Part shown: positions 25,452 through 35,557 of the stretch, piece by piece | Layout of the letters: each line of letters begins with the position of its first letter | Position numbering within the stretch: position 1 is the first letter of the stretch | Source of the DNA: Verrucomicrobiota bacterium | GTDB lineage: Bacteria > Verrucomicrobiota > Verrucomicrobiia > Chthoniobacterales > Terrimicrobiaceae | DNA: 64,000 nt | Direction of reading: 5' to 3' | Assembly: GCA_026398255.1 (NCBI GenBank) | Contig: JAPLTG010000013.1 | Span: forward strand, 35,792 to 99,791 | The notes under the pieces: model-generated | Databases searched by the model: none | Told to the model about the DNA's origin: nothing | Seen by the model: the letters and a program-made list of their open reading frames with translations, nothing else | Translations under genes and position numbers: made by a program

Positions 25452-28400
25452 ATGTATCTGCAATCCCTCGAAATCATCGGATTCAAATCCTTCGCCGCAA
25501 AAACCGTCCTGAATTTCCACCGCGGCGTTACCGCGATCGTCGGACCGAATGGTTGCGGCAAATCGAATGTCCTTGATGCCATGCGTTGGGTGCTCGGCGA
25601 GCAATCGGCGAAGGCGCTCCGTGGTGGTGAGATGGCGGATGTCATTTTCAGCGGCACCGACAGCCGGCCCGCGCTGGGCATGGCGGAAGTCTCGATGACT
25701 TTCTCGGAATGCGAAAAAGAACTCGGCACCGATTGGAACGAGGTCCGCATCACGCGCCGCGTCTACCGCGATGGCAAGAGTGAGTATTTTCTTAATAAAA
25801 CCTCCTGCCGCCTGCGCGACATTCACCAACTCTTCATGGATACCGGCGTGGGCCGCAGCGCCTACTCGATCATGGAGCAGGGGAAGATCGACCAAATCCT
25901 CAGCAACCGCCCGGAGGACCGCCGCGCGATTTTTGAGGAGGCCGCCGGCATCACGAAATTCAAAGCCCAGAAAAAAGAGGCACTCCGCAAACTCGAATAC
26001 ACCGAGTCGAATCTCGTGCGCGTGCAGGACATCATCAAAGAGGTGAAGCGCCAGATCGGTTCGTTGCAGCGCCAGGCGGCGAAAGCCCGCCGATACCAAT
26101 CAATCCTCAACGACCTCCGGGTTTTCGACACCCACCTTTCTCATAAAAACTACCGTGCGCTTTCGACCGAACTCGAATCGCTCCGCGCCCAGCTCAATCA
26201 AGGCGAAGAGGCCCGCCAGATCCACGAGGTCGAGATCGCGCAGCAGGAGGTCGAGCTCGATACCTTCCGCCAACGCCTCCAGGAAATCGAAGCCGAGGCC
26301 GGCACGATCCGCGACGGCATGCAAACGCTCCGCAACCGGGTTTTCTCGGCGGAGAATCGGATTTCAACCAACCATGAGCGCACCGCCGAGTCTTCGGCGC
26401 TGATCGAGCGGCACCGTCTGGATATTTTCCAGGCCGAGGAAAAAATCCGCACCCAGCAGGAGCAGATCGAGCAGACCGATACGCTGCTCCAGCAAATGAT
26501 CGAGAGCCTCCGCACCCACCAGTCGACGCTCGACGAGCATACCGCACGACTTAACGAGGTCCGGGAGGAACGCCTCGCCGCCGAGCGCGAACTCTCCTCG
26601 CAAAGTTCCGAACTTTCCAATGCCGAGGCGCGTCTCAACTCGCTTCGCGGCGAAATTTCCTCCGCCACCGGACGACGCGAATCGGGAGAAACGCGACTTC
26701 ACCTTTTGCAGAATGAGATCGAAGCTGCCTCCCGTGCCGCTGCTGAGGTTTCCTCGCACCTCGAGGATCTCAAGCGCCGCTCCGACGCGGCCCATCTGGC
26801 GCTGGAACATTCCCAAGCCGAAACCTCCGCCGCCATGGCGGACCACGAGACCGCCCAGCACCAGCGCCAAGATACCGAGGCCATCCTCAACGCCGCAGGA
26901 AAAGACGCCGCCGGCATCGAGTCGCGCCTCGAGGTTTTGCGTCAACTCCAAGAGCAAGGCGAGGGGCTCGACGAAGGCACGCAGGCGATCCTGCGTGGAC
27001 TCGACAATCCCGATCTCTACCACGCCGCCATCAAGGGCACGCTCGTCCAACACATCCAAGTCGAGGAGCGCCTAATCCCGGCCATCGAAGCCGCGCTCGG
27101 TTCGGCCCTCCAAGCGGTGATCTTTAAAGACATCACTGTCGCCGAGGCCGCTCTCTCAACGCTCGCCGACCAAAAGCTCGGCCGCGCCACCGTCATTCCC
27201 GCCGAGTGGATTTCCTCCGATTCCGTAGGACAGGCGTCCCGTCTGTCACCCGACCCCATCGATGGCGATCGGGACGGTCGCCCTACATCCCTTCCCTTCG
27301 GAGTCTTTGGCCGTGCCAGCGATTGCGTGAAAGGCGATGGCGAGGGAGCGATCCTTGCGCGTCAACTTCTCCGCGATGTCCTGATTGTCGAAAATCTCGA
27401 AGCCGCATTCCGCATGCGCTCTGAGCATCCCCACTTCGCCTTCGCGGCGTTGGAGGGAGGTTTCATCTCCCGCTCCGGCATCATTCACGGCGGAGCCACC
27501 GGGGAGAATGCTGGCCAATCCACGCTCCAGCGTAAAATCCGCATCACTGAACTCGATGCCTCCCTCGCCGAGGCAACCTCGAAAATCGAATCCCTCGCCG
27601 TCGCCCGCGCCTCCGCCGTGAGCGCGATGGATCAAGCTACCGACCGTCTTAAGCATGCCCGCGAAGCCATGAACGCCGCTCAAGTGGAATCCGCTTCGGT
27701 GGACAACGAGCGCCGACACGCCGAGCGCCAACTCGCAGACGCCGAGGCCAAGCGCGCCTCATTCCAGCGCGAGGCCGCCAGCATCGAGGAGGGACTTCGC
27801 GGAAGCCTCGCCCAACTTTCCGAACTCGAATCCCGCATTGCCGAAACCACCTGCTCGCTCGACTCGCTCCGCTCCGCCCGCTCGGAATGCGAGGCCCGCA
27901 TCCAGGTCGTCCGCGAGCGCGAAAGCTCCGCCAGCGACGCCCTCAATGAGATCCGTGTCCGCGTCGCCACCGAGCGCCAGCAACAGGAGGGTCTCCACCG
28001 CCAGCGCGGTCCCATGTCCGCCCGCATCGTGGAACTCAACGAACTCCTCGACGCCCGCCGCGTGGATATTTCCAACTACGAATTCCGCCTCGAATCCCTC
28101 GCTGCCGAGAATGCCTCCCTCGAAATCTCCATCGGCGAATGGCGCGCAGAACTTGAATCCGAAGAATCCCGCCTGAGCGCCGTCCTCGCCCAGCGCTCCG
28201 AGGTGAACGAAAGTGCCTCCGCGCTCGAATCCGCCCTCCGCGCCGCCCGCCAACAACTCGCCAGCCTGCAAGACCAGCGCAGCCGCATCGAAGTCAAAGC
28301 CGCCCAATCCGAGATGCGAATGGAAAACATCCGCAGCCATGTTTCCCAGCGCTACCAGACCGACCTCGAAGCATTCGAGCCTGACACCTACGGCCTCCTC

Positions 28401-29303
28401 GTCGCCTTCCGCGACCGCGCCAAACGCAAGCCCGAATCCTCCGAAGGCGAGACCCTTTCCGCCGAGGTGCCCGCCGCCGAAGAGGAGCTACCCGCCGAGC
28501 CAATCGCCATGCCCAGCGAGGGCGAGGGGATTCCTTGGGATCACATGGAGGAACTCGTCGCCGAACTCACCGAACGCCTCGATTCCATGGGCCCCGTCAA
28601 TGTAGATGCCATCCAGGAATTCGAAGAACTCGAGGAGCGCTACATTTTCCTCGAAAAACAAAACGCCGACCTCGTGTCCTCGAAGGCCGAGTTGCTCGAA
28701 GTCATCTCGAAGATCAACCACACCACGAAAACCCTCTTCGCCGAGACTTTCGAAAAAATCCGCGAGAACTTCCAAGTCATGTTCACCGAGCTTTTCGGCG
28801 GCGGCCGCGCAAACCTCATGCTCATGGACGACTCCGACCCGCTCGAGAGCGGCATCGAGATCATCGCCAAGCCGCCCGGTAAGCAGCTCCAGAGCATCAG
28901 CCTCCTCTCTGGCGGCGAGCGCACCATGACGGCCGTTTCGCTGCTTTTTGCCATCTACATGGTCAAGCCCAGCCCATTCTGCGTGCTCGACGAAATGGAC
29001 GCCCCGCTCGATGAGTCGAACATCACCCGCTTCATCAAAATCCTGGACCGCTTCGTGGACCAGAGCCAGTTCGTCACGATCACCCACAACAAGCGCACGA
29101 TCTCCCGCGCCGACATGCTCTACGGCGTCACAATGGAAGAACACGGCATTAGCAAACTCGTGAGCGTGCGCTTCAGCAACTCCACCGACGACCGCGCCAA
29201 ATCCTCGGAGAGCGTCGCCAAAGCTTTCGGCAAATCCGAAAATCTCGCCAGCGAAGAACCCGCCGCTGAGTCCGGCGATAAAACGGAAACTTCCCTCATT
29301 TAA
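25452..29303 (+). CDS. smc: Chromosome segregation SMC ATPase
   Basis: A 1283-residue SMC protein, somewhat long. The N-terminal Walker A is VGPNGCGKSNVLDAMRWVLG with the Q-loop region after it. Long coiled coils flank a hinge near residues 500-690. The C-terminal head has LLSGGERTMTAVSLLFA and VLDEMDAPLDESN. It compacts and segregates chromosomes with ScpA/B. Two departures from the family are seen: residues 592-612 in the hinge are encoded by an in-frame palindromic repeat (27225-27285), and there is an acidic Glu/Pro-rich insertion around residues 1000-1025. The start ATG is consistent with MYLQSLEIIGFKSFA. Confidence 0.96.
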   Translation: MYLQSLEIIGFKSFAAKTVLNFHRGVTAIVGPNGCGKSNVLDAMRWVLGEQSAKALRGGEMADVIFSGTDSRPALGMAEVSMTFSECEKELGTDWNEVRITRRVYRDGKSEYFLNKTSCRLRDIHQLFMDTGVGRSAYSIMEQGKIDQILSNRPEDRRAIFEEAAGITKFKAQKKEALRKLEYTESNLVRVQDIIKEVKRQIGSLQRQAAKARRYQSILNDLRVFDTHLSHKNYRALSTELESLRAQLNQGEEARQIHEVEIAQQEVELDTFRQRLQEIEAEAGTIRDGMQTLRNRVFSAENRISTNHERTAESSALIERHRLDIFQAEEKIRTQQEQIEQTDTLLQQMIESLRTHQSTLDEHTARLNEVREERLAAERELSSQSSELSNAEARLNSLRGEISSATGRRESGETRLHLLQNEIEAASRAAAEVSSHLEDLKRRSDAAHLALEHSQAETSAAMADHETAQHQRQDTEAILNAAGKDAAGIESRLEVLRQLQEQGEGLDEGTQAILRGLDNPDLYHAAIKGTLVQHIQVEERLIPAIEAALGSALQAVIFKDITVAEAALSTLADQKLGRATVIPAEWISSDSVGQASRLSPDPIDGDRDGRPTSLPFGVFGRASDCVKGDGEGAILARQLLRDVLIVENLEAAFRMRSEHPHFAFAALEGGFISRSGIIHGGATGENAGQSTLQRKIRITELDASLAEATSKIESLAVARASAVSAMDQATDRLKHAREAMNAAQVESASVDNERRHAERQLADAEAKRASFQREAASIEEGLRGSLAQLSELESRIAETTCSLDSLRSARSECEARIQVVRERESSASDALNEIRVRVATERQQQEGLHRQRGPMSARIVELNELLDARRVDISNYEFRLESLAAENASLEISIGEWRAELESEESRLSAVLAQRSEVNESASALESALRAARQQLASLQDQRSRIEVKAAQSEMRMENIRSHVSQRYQTDLEAFEPDTYGLLVAFRDRAKRKPESSEGETLSAEVPAAEEELPAEPIAMPSEGEGIPWDHMEELVAELTERLDSMGPVNVDAIQEFEELEERYIFLEKQNADLVSSKAELLEVISKINHTTKTLFAETFEKIRENFQVMFTELFGGGRANLMLMDDSDPLESGIEIIAKPPGKQLQSISLLSGGERTMTAVSLLFAIYMVKPSPFCVLDEMDAPLDESNITRFIKILDRFVDQSQFVTITHNKRTISRADMLYGVTMEEHGISKLVSVRFSNSTDDRAKSSESVAKAFGKSENLASEEPAAESGDKTETSLI
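27225..27285 (+). repeat. Palindromic interspersed repeat inserted in frame in smc
   Basis: 61 bp with imperfect inverted ends, GTAGGACAGGCGTCCCG and CGGGACGGTCGCCCTAC, joined by a short spacer containing ATCGAT. It translates in frame into a Ser/Asp/Arg-rich loop of about 20 residues in the SMC hinge. I associate similar GTAGG-cored palindromes with Verrucomicrobia genomes as dispersed intergenic repeats; that association is from memory. Confidence 0.7.
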
Positions 29304-29360
29304 TTCCAATACTCCCAGCCGCGACGCGCCCCAAGCACGACGGTGAGGAGAAAAACCATC

Positions 29361-29389
29361 TTGACGCATGCCAAGCCCATCACTAATTT
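29361..29389 (+). promoter_or_regulatory. Sigma-70-type promoter of tRNA-Gly
   Basis: TTGACG (29361-29366), 17-bp spacer, TAATTT (29384-29389), 12 nt upstream of the mature tRNA 5' end. Confidence 0.7.
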
Positions 29390-29401
29390 CCGCTCCACTC
29401 T

Positions 29402-29474
<73 letters not shown>

Positions 29475-29679
29475 CCCCCCCCCCCTTACTTGAAAGCTGT
29501 TTCAGCGCTATATTTTAAGTCACTATATCCCAAGAAGGCTTGATGGCGTTGAGCGTTGAAATTCGATTCTCCAAGACCTTTGCTTTTGCGGGACTTGGCT
29601 GAGGGTTTGCGGTTACATGAAGCGCATTCGTTTCGGCTCAGAGAGTCGATTTCCGAGCGTGAAAAACCAAAAGTGACCC

Positions 29680-32457
29680 ATGCCAATGCTTGATCGAATT
29701 TTCTTAAAGAAGAGTGAGACTCTGGCGTCGCAAGTCGCCGAGAATTTGCTAAGAAGCGGTGGACGCGATCTTAGTCGGGTGGAGGTGTGGATTCCGACTG
29801 CGGGGGCGGGGAGGAGAATTCGGAGCGCGCTGGCGGAGTCGGGGGTGCTCTCGCCGCGATTCACGCAGCCGATGCGTGCTCTTTTGCCAAATGAGTGTCG
29901 GATGGCCGAGAGATTCGAGCGCGAAGGCGCCTGGGCGCTGGCTTTGGAAAAAATGGATCATCAATTTCTGGAGCCGCTTTTTTCCGATGCCAAATGGGAT
30001 TCCGAGGGTTCGCGCCTGAAAAGTGGCGGTGTCCTTTGCGATCTGTGTGATTTGTTAGCGGAGGCGGGTTGGAGCCCATCGCACCCTCGAATGAGGGAGG
30101 TTTGCGGCGAGGACTCGGCGCGGTGGGATGTGCTGGGACGGATTTATCCCTGCTACCTGGCCGCATTGGAGGATTTCGGTTTGACCGATCCGAATGAGGC
30201 CCGCTTCGCGGAAATGGCCAACCCTTCGCGGGTGGGCGAGATGGATCGTTTGGTCATCGCCTGCATTCCCGACCTGCCGTTGGCTGCCCAGCGATACGCT
30301 GAGGCGTTGGAATCGCGTGGAGTCCAGGTCGAGGTGCTCGTGTGGCTTCCGGAGGGCTTGGGTGGTGGCTTCGATCCCTGGGGGCGGCCGGATCCTCCGG
30401 AGTGGGAGGACTGCCGGTTGGAGGTTGAGTTGAGCCAGATCTCTGCGGCGCGGTCTCCGGAGGATGAAGCCCGACTCGCCATCAACTTTGCTGTTTCATG
30501 CCCTGTGCCCGGCGACTACGCGGTGGTTCTCGCAGATCCGAAGCTCGGCATGACATTTCGGAGTGAGATCGAATGTCGTGGCGGCGCGGCGTTTCTGCCG
30601 GATGGCATCCGATTGGGATTGAGCGAAGCTGGAGTGCTTGCGCTGGAATGGGCTCGGTTCCGCTCCTCGGGCGAGTTGCGAGTGTTGCGCCGGTTGATCG
30701 AGTTGCCGCATTTCAGTCGCGTTTTGCGTGTCGATTCAGAACTCAAAAACGATGACTGTCTCGCGGTGTGCGACTTTCTGATTGGCGAAGCTGTTCTTTC
30801 TGAGATGCCGCAAGCCGAGGCTTTCGTGGGAGTGGAGTTCGATCCTAAAAAAGACAAATCCAAGCGCCGCGCGCAGGCGGTGATTTTTATCCAGTTAGTG
30901 AAATCTCTCCTTCCCCTGACGGTGCCCGAATTGCTTGCCAAGGCCTGGCGCTCGGGTGGCGAGAGTCTCGAGGCGGCACGAGCGGTGGCCGAACTCTACG
31001 AGACCATTCAGACATCTCCGCTCTATCGCGACGAAGGGGATGGGGTGGATCAAGCTTTCGCACGCGCTCTGAAGTCCGAAATGGTTTTCAACTCATCGAA
31101 TCCCGGAGAGGTGGAATTGTTAGGCTGGTTGGAGGCCCCGTGGATCGAGACTCGGAGACTGGCTTTGGGAGGTTGTGCGGAGGGCTTCCTGCCGTCCTCG
31201 GTGAACGGACACCCATTTCTTCCCGACTCTAAAAGGAGCTCCTTGGGGCTCGCGGACAATGCGGCGAGGTTCGCCCGCGACGCTTATCTTTTCCAGTGCC
31301 TGTTGCTCACACGGTCGCCAGAGGAATTTCATCTTTCATTCAGCCGGTTCGACGGCGAGGGGAGTCCGGCCATGCCTTCTCGTCTCCTCTTGCGTTGCGG
31401 CGAGGACCTGCTGCCTGAGCGGGTGATCGAGCTTTTCGGTGAACTGCCGAGAGGCACCCGGCGTCCTCGCCGGTCGAACGATTGGCGATGGACCCTGCCT
31501 GCCACGATGCGCCGGACTGTTATCAAAATGAGTCCGACGGACTTCGGGCAATATCTCGCCTGTCCCTTCCGATATTATCTGAGCAGGGTTCTTTGGCTCG
31601 ATGCCTTCCATTCGGATGCGCGCGAGATGGATGCCAGACTCTTCGGGACTCTTGTGCACGAAGCTCTCGAAAAATACGGAACAGAAACGCCGCTTGAGGC
31701 CGATGCCGCGAAGATCGAGCGCTTGATATTGGGGCATTTGGAGTCATCCGTGAAGCGGCTATTCGGTTCGTCGCCATCGCCTGCCGTTCGCGTTCAAATA
31801 GCAGCCGCCCAAATTCGATTGAGGAGTTTTGCGCGAGTTCAGGCCGAGCAGTTCGCGGCCGGTTGGCGGATTGTTTCAGCCGAACGCAAGCTCGAGGCTG
31901 ATACGGAAAATCCATTTCAGGTCGGCCCGCTGAACCTCTCGGGGAAAATCGACCGCATCGAAAAAAATGACCTAACCGGGGAATGGCGTGTCCTGGATTA
32001 CAAAACCCACCCAAAAGCGACGCCGCCCGGAAAAAAGCATTTTGGCCCGCGACTTTCCAGCGAGTGGTTGCCGTCGGCTGAGCTCGAATTCCACAATGGC
32101 AAGCGACAGGTCAAAAAGCGCTGGGCGGATCTCCAACTCCCCCTCTACAACCAGATTCTGCGCCATTGGCATGGTGTCGAAATTGGCGACGCGCCCGTCC
32201 TCACCGCGTATTTCACGCTGTCGGCTGATCCCTCGGAGACATCGGTGAAGAATTTCACCGAACTCCATGGGGAGGTCCTAGCCTCCTCGTTGGAATGTGC
32301 CAAGGAAATCGCTGGCTTGGTCCACCGAGGGGTCTTCTGGCCACCTCAGCCTTTCAAGACCTCGTGGGATGATCCGTTCGAGGCACTTTTTTTGAATGGA
32401 AATCCGGAGAACTGCGTTGCGATGGAGACCGTGGAATTTTTGAAGGGTCGAAAATGA
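29680..32457 (+). CDS. addB: AddB-like helicase-nuclease subunit
   Basis: A 925-residue protein. The N-terminal part has a degenerate nucleotide-binding loop (IPTAGAGRRIRS) with no GKS/T. The middle is UvrD-like without helicase motifs. The C-terminus holds a PD-(D/E)XK nuclease: FGTLVHEALEKYG (His), LSGKIDRIEKN (Asp) and WRVLDYKTHP (Asp-x-Lys). The paired Cys residues that bind Fe-S in Bacillus AddB are not evident. With AddA it resects double-strand breaks for RecA. Its last codon overlaps addA as ATGA, indicating coupled synthesis. Confidence 0.88.
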   Translation: MPMLDRIFLKKSETLASQVAENLLRSGGRDLSRVEVWIPTAGAGRRIRSALAESGVLSPRFTQPMRALLPNECRMAERFEREGAWALALEKMDHQFLEPLFSDAKWDSEGSRLKSGGVLCDLCDLLAEAGWSPSHPRMREVCGEDSARWDVLGRIYPCYLAALEDFGLTDPNEARFAEMANPSRVGEMDRLVIACIPDLPLAAQRYAEALESRGVQVEVLVWLPEGLGGGFDPWGRPDPPEWEDCRLEVELSQISAARSPEDEARLAINFAVSCPVPGDYAVVLADPKLGMTFRSEIECRGGAAFLPDGIRLGLSEAGVLALEWARFRSSGELRVLRRLIELPHFSRVLRVDSELKNDDCLAVCDFLIGEAVLSEMPQAEAFVGVEFDPKKDKSKRRAQAVIFIQLVKSLLPLTVPELLAKAWRSGGESLEAARAVAELYETIQTSPLYRDEGDGVDQAFARALKSEMVFNSSNPGEVELLGWLEAPWIETRRLALGGCAEGFLPSSVNGHPFLPDSKRSSLGLADNAARFARDAYLFQCLLLTRSPEEFHLSFSRFDGEGSPAMPSRLLLRCGEDLLPERVIELFGELPRGTRRPRRSNDWRWTLPATMRRTVIKMSPTDFGQYLACPFRYYLSRVLWLDAFHSDAREMDARLFGTLVHEALEKYGTETPLEADAAKIERLILGHLESSVKRLFGSSPSPAVRVQIAAAQIRLRSFARVQAEQFAAGWRIVSAERKLEADTENPFQVGPLNLSGKIDRIEKNDLTGEWRVLDYKTHPKATPPGKKHFGPRLSSEWLPSAELEFHNGKRQVKKRWADLQLPLYNQILRHWHGVEIGDAPVLTAYFTLSADPSETSVKNFTELHGEVLASSLECAKEIAGLVHRGVFWPPQPFKTSWDDPFEALFLNGNPENCVAMETVEFLKGRK

Positions 32458-35400
32458 AAAACGAACGACTCATCGCAAACGCTGGGAGCGGCAAGACCTA
32501 TGCGCTCACCACCCGAATGATCCAACTTCTCGATCAAGGGGTGGACCCCACCAAAATCGCCGCGCTGACATTCACCCGCAAATCCGCAGGCGAATTCCTG
32601 TCCGCTGTTTTCGAGCGTCTCGCCCAGGCCGCTCTGGACCCTGTAAAACTCGCAGATCTTCAGCGCGAACCGCTCCTCGAGAACCTGGATGCCGCGCGGT
32701 GCCGCTCCCTATTGAGCGACCTGTCTTGGAAAATCGGACGCCTCGGCATGGGGACGATTGACAGTCTTTTCGCCCGCATCGCCCGCGCCTTCCCTCTCGA
32801 ATCTGGCCTGGCTGAGGACTTCAACATGGCGGGAGAATCCGAAATTCAAGCCGCGCGCGAGCGGACACTCGCCACAGTTTTCGCCAGCGAATCCTCGACC
32901 TCTCTCGAGGATTTTATCGATCTGGTGCGACGCCTCCATCGAAACCAAGGTGAGCGCGATGTCTTTGGTTCTCTGTTGGGCGAGACCAGAGGCCTGCACG
33001 GGAAATTCCTCGCCACGCCAGATGACGCTATTTGGGGAGATGCCGCCGCGATTTGGGGTGCGGGCGGATGTGCGATCTTGAACGCCGGAGCGGTAGCGCC
33101 AGCGGCCGAAAAACTTTGGGAGGCTATTCAAGAAGAGTATCCCCATCTCAACGAGGAGGCCTCAACCGCTTGGCAACTCGGCCTGGCCCTTGCCGCGCAG
33201 CACACCCCTCCAAGTCTCTATTCTGAAGACTTAAAAAAATTCATCGCCAAGCTATCGAATGAAAAACAGACCGCGGACGGCCTCCTCTACATCCCAACTC
33301 GAAATGCACACGCCGGCCGGGTTTTTCTGACTCCCACGATCCGAGCGCTGCGAGATGAATTGCGAAATAGCCTGCTCAAGCCCGAATTCGAGTCCGCCCT
33401 CCGACGCAGCCAATCCCTGCATGAGTTCATGCAAAAATTCGAGCAGGCTTATTCCTCGCTGGTCCGATCGGCGGGGCTGGTCACCTTCGCAGACATTACG
33501 GATTCCCTAGCGCGCAAGGCCGGGGACCTGACCTGGCTCGCCTCCGCCGCCTACCGCATCGATCAGAAATTCGAGCATTGGCTCCTCGACGAGTTTCAGG
33601 ATACGAGCCGCCCTCAGTGGAAAATCCTGAAAACCTTCATCGACGAAGTGCTCATGGATCCCACAAAGGACCGCAGCTTTTTCTATGTCGGAGACACCAA
33701 GCAGGCCATCTACTCCTGGCGCGGGGGCGATCCGGATTTGTTCTTCGAAATCTTCGATGACTTCAACAAACACGCCGCAACCATCGAGGATGCCTCCCCG
33801 CTCGATGAATCCTGGCGATCCTGTCAGCCCATTCTGGAGTTTGTAAACAAAGCCTTCGAAGATCTAGAGCCTCTCTGCGGGCCTCTCGGAATTCCCGAAT
33901 CCACCGTAGAAAAATGGACCAAGGCTTGGAGGAATCATCTCACCTCCCCAAAAACTCGGAGCCTTCCAGGCTTTGCCGAGTGGATTTCTGTTCCGAAAAA
34001 CGACGGGGATGAGGACGAGGAAGGCGACGCTCAGGATCGCAAAATTCTCGAAATTCTTGAAACAACACGAGCGTGGGAACGGGGGCTCTCCTGCGCTGTT
34101 CTCAAACGCGACAACCGCGGCGTCGAGGCGCTGGCAGCTCTTTTGCAGTCCAAGGATATTCCCGTTGCGGTCGAAGGAAAAACCAACCCCTGTGTCGATA
34201 ATCCGCTGGGCGCAGCTCTCTTGGCGGCCCTGCGAATGGTGGCTTCCCCTGATGACGCCCTCTCACTCACCGTGGCCCGGGGTTTTCCCTCCACATCCGC
34301 TTGGGGGTTGGACGACAGGCCTTGGATTTTTCGAAAAAAGACACTCTCAAGTCTGGCTCTGCGAGGCTATGCCTCAACCCTCCGCGAGTGGATCGATGCT
34401 TCCAACCTCGCTGCCGAGCCGTTTTTGAAGGAACGCGCGGCGGCATTCCTGCTCGCCGCCGAGCAATTTGACGCCAACCGAAATGCCTCGGACGGGATTC
34501 CCGATTTCCTTCGATTCATCGAATCCCGCCAGACACAGGAAAACGAGTCATCGGATGTGGTGCGTGTCATGACCGTTCATCAATCGAAGGGCCTGGGTTT
34601 CGACATGGTCATCGCCAGTGGACTCGACAAAAAGGGGAGAGAAAACGCTGGCACAAACCTCGCACTTGGCCCCTCCGCCAAGGCCGTGAAATGGGGACTT
34701 GTCCTCCCCGCCAAGGAATTTGCGGAGCAGGATGCCGTGCTTCGTGATCAGCTCAAAATCCAAGATGCAGAAAAGAAATATGGCGATATCTGCACGGCTT
34801 ATGTCGCTCTCACTCGGGCGAAAAAAGCGCTCTATGTGGTGACTGCGGAACTCGGCGAAAATACGACCTCCACAAATTTCGCCCGTCATCTTCTCCTTCA
34901 ATTTCATGCTCCCTCCGCACAATTCGGCGACTCCGGCTGGTTTGCGAAATATGAAATCAAGAACCCCGAATTAACAGAGACCCCCGCGCCCGCCGCGTTC
35001 TCAGCTCCCATCCACGGAACGCCAAGGCCAATTTCCCCATCGTCCTTCAAATCTGAACTTCCTGCAGGAGACGCGGGCGTTGGAATTTCCAGCCACGCCG
35101 CGAAACTTGGCACCGAAGTGCATGAGGCCCTCGCTGGGATCGAGTGGCTGGAAACTTCAGCTCACACCCCTCATGCGCTCACACCCGAAGCCCGCAAGCT
35201 GGTGAATGAGTTTTTGGAAAAGCCCCTAGCTCGAGAGGTCTTCACCAAGCCCGAAGGAGTAACCCGTCTATGGCGAGAGCTGGCCTTTGATGTCGTGCTG
35301 GATGGGAGATGGGTGAGCGGCGTTTTTGATCGGGTTCTTGTGCGATGCGATCAGGAAAACAACCCGCTTTCCGCAGTGATCTACGACTTTAAAACCGATC

Positions 35401-35525
35401 AAGGCACAGCTCTGGAAATCCAAAGTCGTTATGCCGGGCAAATGGAAGTCTATCAAAAAGCCGCCGCCAAATTACTCTCGATCCCCGAGGAATTGGTGAC
35501 ATCCCAAGTGATCGGAATCCGTTAA
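32454..35525 (+). CDS. addA: AddA-like UvrD helicase with C-terminal nuclease
   Basis: A 1023-residue superfamily 1A helicase: Walker A NAGSGKTYALTTR at residues 9-21, motif Ia IAALTFTRKSAGEF, Walker B LLDEFQDTSRPQWK, YVGDTKQAIYSWRGGDPDLF (motif III/IV) and VMTVHQSKGLGFDMV. A C-terminal PD-(D/E)XK nuclease follows: VSGVFDRVLVR and VIYDFKTDQG. It is the motor of the AddAB break-resection complex. RecB/C/D-type genes are absent nearby, and the operon contains addB then addA only. Confidence 0.93.
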   Translation: MKNERLIANAGSGKTYALTTRMIQLLDQGVDPTKIAALTFTRKSAGEFLSAVFERLAQAALDPVKLADLQREPLLENLDAARCRSLLSDLSWKIGRLGMGTIDSLFARIARAFPLESGLAEDFNMAGESEIQAARERTLATVFASESSTSLEDFIDLVRRLHRNQGERDVFGSLLGETRGLHGKFLATPDDAIWGDAAAIWGAGGCAILNAGAVAPAAEKLWEAIQEEYPHLNEEASTAWQLGLALAAQHTPPSLYSEDLKKFIAKLSNEKQTADGLLYIPTRNAHAGRVFLTPTIRALRDELRNSLLKPEFESALRRSQSLHEFMQKFEQAYSSLVRSAGLVTFADITDSLARKAGDLTWLASAAYRIDQKFEHWLLDEFQDTSRPQWKILKTFIDEVLMDPTKDRSFFYVGDTKQAIYSWRGGDPDLFFEIFDDFNKHAATIEDASPLDESWRSCQPILEFVNKAFEDLEPLCGPLGIPESTVEKWTKAWRNHLTSPKTRSLPGFAEWISVPKNDGDEDEEGDAQDRKILEILETTRAWERGLSCAVLKRDNRGVEALAALLQSKDIPVAVEGKTNPCVDNPLGAALLAALRMVASPDDALSLTVARGFPSTSAWGLDDRPWIFRKKTLSSLALRGYASTLREWIDASNLAAEPFLKERAAAFLLAAEQFDANRNASDGIPDFLRFIESRQTQENESSDVVRVMTVHQSKGLGFDMVIASGLDKKGRENAGTNLALGPSAKAVKWGLVLPAKEFAEQDAVLRDQLKIQDAEKKYGDICTAYVALTRAKKALYVVTAELGENTTSTNFARHLLLQFHAPSAQFGDSGWFAKYEIKNPELTETPAPAAFSAPIHGTPRPISPSSFKSELPAGDAGVGISSHAAKLGTEVHEALAGIEWLETSAHTPHALTPEARKLVNEFLEKPLAREVFTKPEGVTRLWRELAFDVVLDGRWVSGVFDRVLVRCDQENNPLSAVIYDFKTDQGTALEIQSRYAGQMEVYQKAAAKLLSIPEELVTSQVIGIR

Positions 35526-35557
35526 AATCCACCGAATCTCATTCGATCTTTGGCTGA

